From contig PLBO01000074.1 in assembly GCA_003134555.1 (NCBI GenBank), positions 1 to 56,060 on the forward strand: a DNA stretch of 56,060 bases, written 5' to 3'. Made by a program: the position numbers and the translations under genes. The stretch is from Actinomycetota bacterium (GTDB taxonomy: Bacteria; Actinomycetota; Acidimicrobiia; IMCC26256; PALSA-610). Positions 54,340-56,060 of the stretch are shown here, one piece after another; positions within the stretch are counted from its first letter, which is position 1, and every line of letters begins with the position of its first letter. The notes beneath the pieces are model-generated. The model was not told the DNA's origin. It saw nothing but the letters and a program-made list of their open reading frames with translations, and did not search any database.

Positions 54340-56060
54340 GTGGGAACGCAACTCGCGGCAGTGATGGTCACTGACCTTGTCGGCTCGACCGAGACGCGGA
54401 TTCGGTTGGGGGAGGACGACGCCGAGTCGCTGCGGCGGACGCACGACCAGATGCTGCGTGCCGCGGTCGCCGATAACAGCGGCGTGTTCGTCAAGGGTCT
54501 GGGGGACGGCCTGCTCGCCCACTTCGCTGGCGCGTCCGATGCGGTCGCCGCCGCGATCGCCATTCAGCAGTGCGCAGAACGTCACTCCACCGAGAATCCC
54601 GACGAGCCGCTCGACATCCGTATCGGCATCGCCGCGGGTGATGTCACTGTCGAGGACGACGACGTCTTCGGCGCGCCGGTCGTCGAGGCGTCGCGCATCT
54701 GCGCGAGCGCCGGCGGCGGCCAGATTGTTGTGGCCGACCTCGTGCGTGTGCTGAGCCGCGGCCGCGGCGGGCATACGTTCACACCGCTCGGGGAGCTCGA
54801 GCTGAAGGGCTTGCCCGAACCGGTCAGCGCCTCTGAGGTGCACTGGGAGCGATCGTCGCGATCAGATCACGGCGAATCCGAGGTCGAGGTGCCGTTGCCG
54901 GGGCCGCTTGCCCAGGCTGGCCGCTTCCCTTACGCGGGCCGGGCGGCGACGCGCGAGCTGCTCGAGACCCGTTGGAAGGAAGCGTGTGTCGATGGTCGCC
55001 GCATCGTGCTGCTCGCCGGTGAACCCGGCATCGGCAAGACGCGTCTCGTGAGCGAGATTGCGCGTGCCGTGCACGCGGATGGCGCGGTGGTGCTGCTCGG
55101 CCGCTGCTTCGAGGAGGTAGGCGGGCCGTACGCGTCGTGGGTGGAGGCGCTGCGTCACCTCGTCGCGCACGCGCCGATCGAGCTGCTCGAGGCTCACGTG
55201 GCGCACGCGGGCGGCGATCTCGATCGGCTGGTGCCCGAGTTGGGCCGGCGGCTTGGCGGTGCGCTGCCCGAAGCACCTACGGGCGACGCCGAGTTGGCGC
55301 GCATGCGTTTGTTCGAGGGCGTCGTCGATCTGCTCGTGCGCACCGCGCAGCAGGCGCCGACATTGCTCGTGCTCGATGATCTTCACTGGGCCGACGCGTC
55401 GAGTGTCGAGCTGTTGATGTGGGTTGCGCGTGCGGCGACGCCGATGCGCCTTGCGATCGTCGGCACCTACCGCGACACCGACGTCGCGCGCAGCCACCCG
55501 TTCGCCGCGGCGCTCGCCGACCTGCGGCGCATCCCTTGTGTCGACCGCGTGCCGCTCGGCGGTCTCGACGAGGGTGAGGTCTTGAGCTTCATGGAGGCGG
55601 CGGGGGGTCAGGCGCTCGAGGACGAGGGCCGAGAGCTCGGCACGCTGCTCTGGCGCGAGACCGAGGGCAACCCGTTCTTCCTTCAGGAAGTGTTGCTGCA
55701 CCTCGCCGAGTCCGGCGCGATCGTGCAGGACGGCGGGCACTGGGTCGCCACGCGACCGATCTCCGAGGCGGGCGTGCCCGAAGGGGTGCGTGACGTGATT
55801 GGTCGGCGCCTCTCGATGCTCGACGACGCCACCAACGACGTGTTGCGCGCCGCGGCGGTGCTGGGCCAGGAGTTCGATCTGGGCCGGCTCGCAGAGTTAA
55901 CGGATCGCGACGCGTTGTCGTTGCTCGACGCGCTCGAGGAGCCGACGCAGCGCGGGCTGCTCGTGGAGTCGGGCGTCGACCGCTACCGGTTCGCGCACGG
56001 CTTGATACGCCAGACCCTCGACGAGGAGCTGGCGGCGGGTCGGCGCGCTCGCCTGCACCG
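54340..56060 (+). CDS. Cyclase domain–AAA ATPase signalling protein (runs off the window)
   Basis: The 573 residues present begin VGTQLAAVMVTDLVGSTETR (cyclase metal motif) and include KGLGDGLLAHF and GAPVVEASRIC, with Glu in place of the catalytic Asn. A LELKGLPEPV linker leads to an ATPase with Walker A LLAGEPGIGKTRL (about residue 225) and Walker B TLLVLDDLHWAD, and a winged-helix-like region RFAHGLIRQTL. The C-terminal TPR part lies beyond the window. It is a relative of the protein at 5475 in the same order. GTG 54340 is the likely start, without a strong Shine-Dalgarno sequence. Confidence 0.88.
   Translation, partial: MGTQLAAVMVTDLVGSTETRIRLGEDDAESLRRTHDQMLRAAVADNSGVFVKGLGDGLLAHFAGASDAVAAAIAIQQCAERHSTENPDEPLDIRIGIAAGDVTVEDDDVFGAPVVEASRICASAGGGQIVVADLVRVLSRGRGGHTFTPLGELELKGLPEPVSASEVHWERSSRSDHGESEVEVPLPGPLAQAGRFPYAGRAATRELLETRWKEACVDGRRIVLLAGEPGIGKTRLVSEIARAVHADGAVVLLGRCFEEVGGPYASWVEALRHLVAHAPIELLEAHVAHAGGDLDRLVPELGRRLGGALPEAPTGDAELARMRLFEGVVDLLVRTAQQAPTLLVLDDLHWADASSVELLMWVARAATPMRLAIVGTYRDTDVARSHPFAAALADLRRIPCVDRVPLGGLDEGEVLSFMEAAGGQALEDEGRELGTLLWRETEGNPFFLQEVLLHLAESGAIVQDGGHWVATRPISEAGVPEGVRDVIGRRLSMLDDATNDVLRAAAVLGQEFDLGRLAELTDRDALSLLDALEEPTQRGLLVESGVDRYRFAHGLIRQTLDEELAAGRRARLH

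Overview
The window is 56 kb of high-GC bacterial DNA that looks actinobacterial. Support for this includes an F420-type luciferase-like oxidoreductase, a PPOX/F420-type fragment, several class III nucleotide-cyclase fusions (two of the cyclase–AAA ATPase–TPR type), many GTG/TTG starts and strong GC bias at third codon positions. An environmental Acidimicrobiia- or Thermoleophilia-like lineage would fit, but no 16S or other marker is present, so this is inference. No rRNA, tRNA or CRISPR array was seen.

Layout. At 0.2-8.8 kb there is a methyltransferase, a sulfotransferase, an FKBP lipoprotein, a hydrolase-cyclase fusion and a large cyclase-AAA-TPR regulator. At 9.3-13.8 kb there is a small defence-like island: a tightly coupled pair (coiled-coil protein plus DUF4041/GIY-YIG protein), a small DUF2007-like gene and a PD-(D/E)xK nuclease-like gene. 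At 14-22.9 kb lie secreted proteins (including a collagen-like Gly-X-Thr protein), a ferritin-like protein, a broken aldolase carrying an IS3 scar, a methyltransferase, a proline iminopeptidase and a lipoprotein. At 23.3-26.5 kb is a TIR-transmembrane-WD40 protein. At 28.3-30.8 kb a complete 2,122-bp IS1595-type element with perfect 8-bp target duplications sits in a dead tyrosine recombinase; it carries a HEPN-like gene and a 63-aa gene as passengers. At 30.8-36.1 kb are a large secreted protein, a small Cys-containing secreted peptide, an IS6 scar and an operon of two very small genes. At 36.3-41.6 kb are an SRPBCC protein, an LLM oxidoreductase, a truncated PPOX gene next to an IS30 scar, two alpha/beta hydrolases and a phosphodiester-glycosidase-like protein. 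At 41.7-44.6 kb is an operon of a LolA-like protein, an ABC ATPase and an ABC permease. At 45-56 kb are an esterase remnant, a second hydrolase-cyclase fusion, a carbohydrate cluster (GH38 mannosidase, SIS isomerase, class II aldolase-like protein, DUF2961/GH172), a small ABM-like protein, an acyltransferase-like protein and a second cyclase-AAA regulator that runs off the end.

The most unusual feature is intergenic. At least eleven copies of a roughly 55-75 bp repeat built around three GGGG boxes (family A) lie between genes in the same direction regardless of gene orientation, and a second palindrome-containing family (family B) lies in other gaps. A 174-bp composite containing a perfect 10-bp-arm hairpin occurs twice, 14.4 kb apart. 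These repeats, together with four transposase or integrase scars, show that the intergenic space is being reshaped by small mobile or recombining elements.
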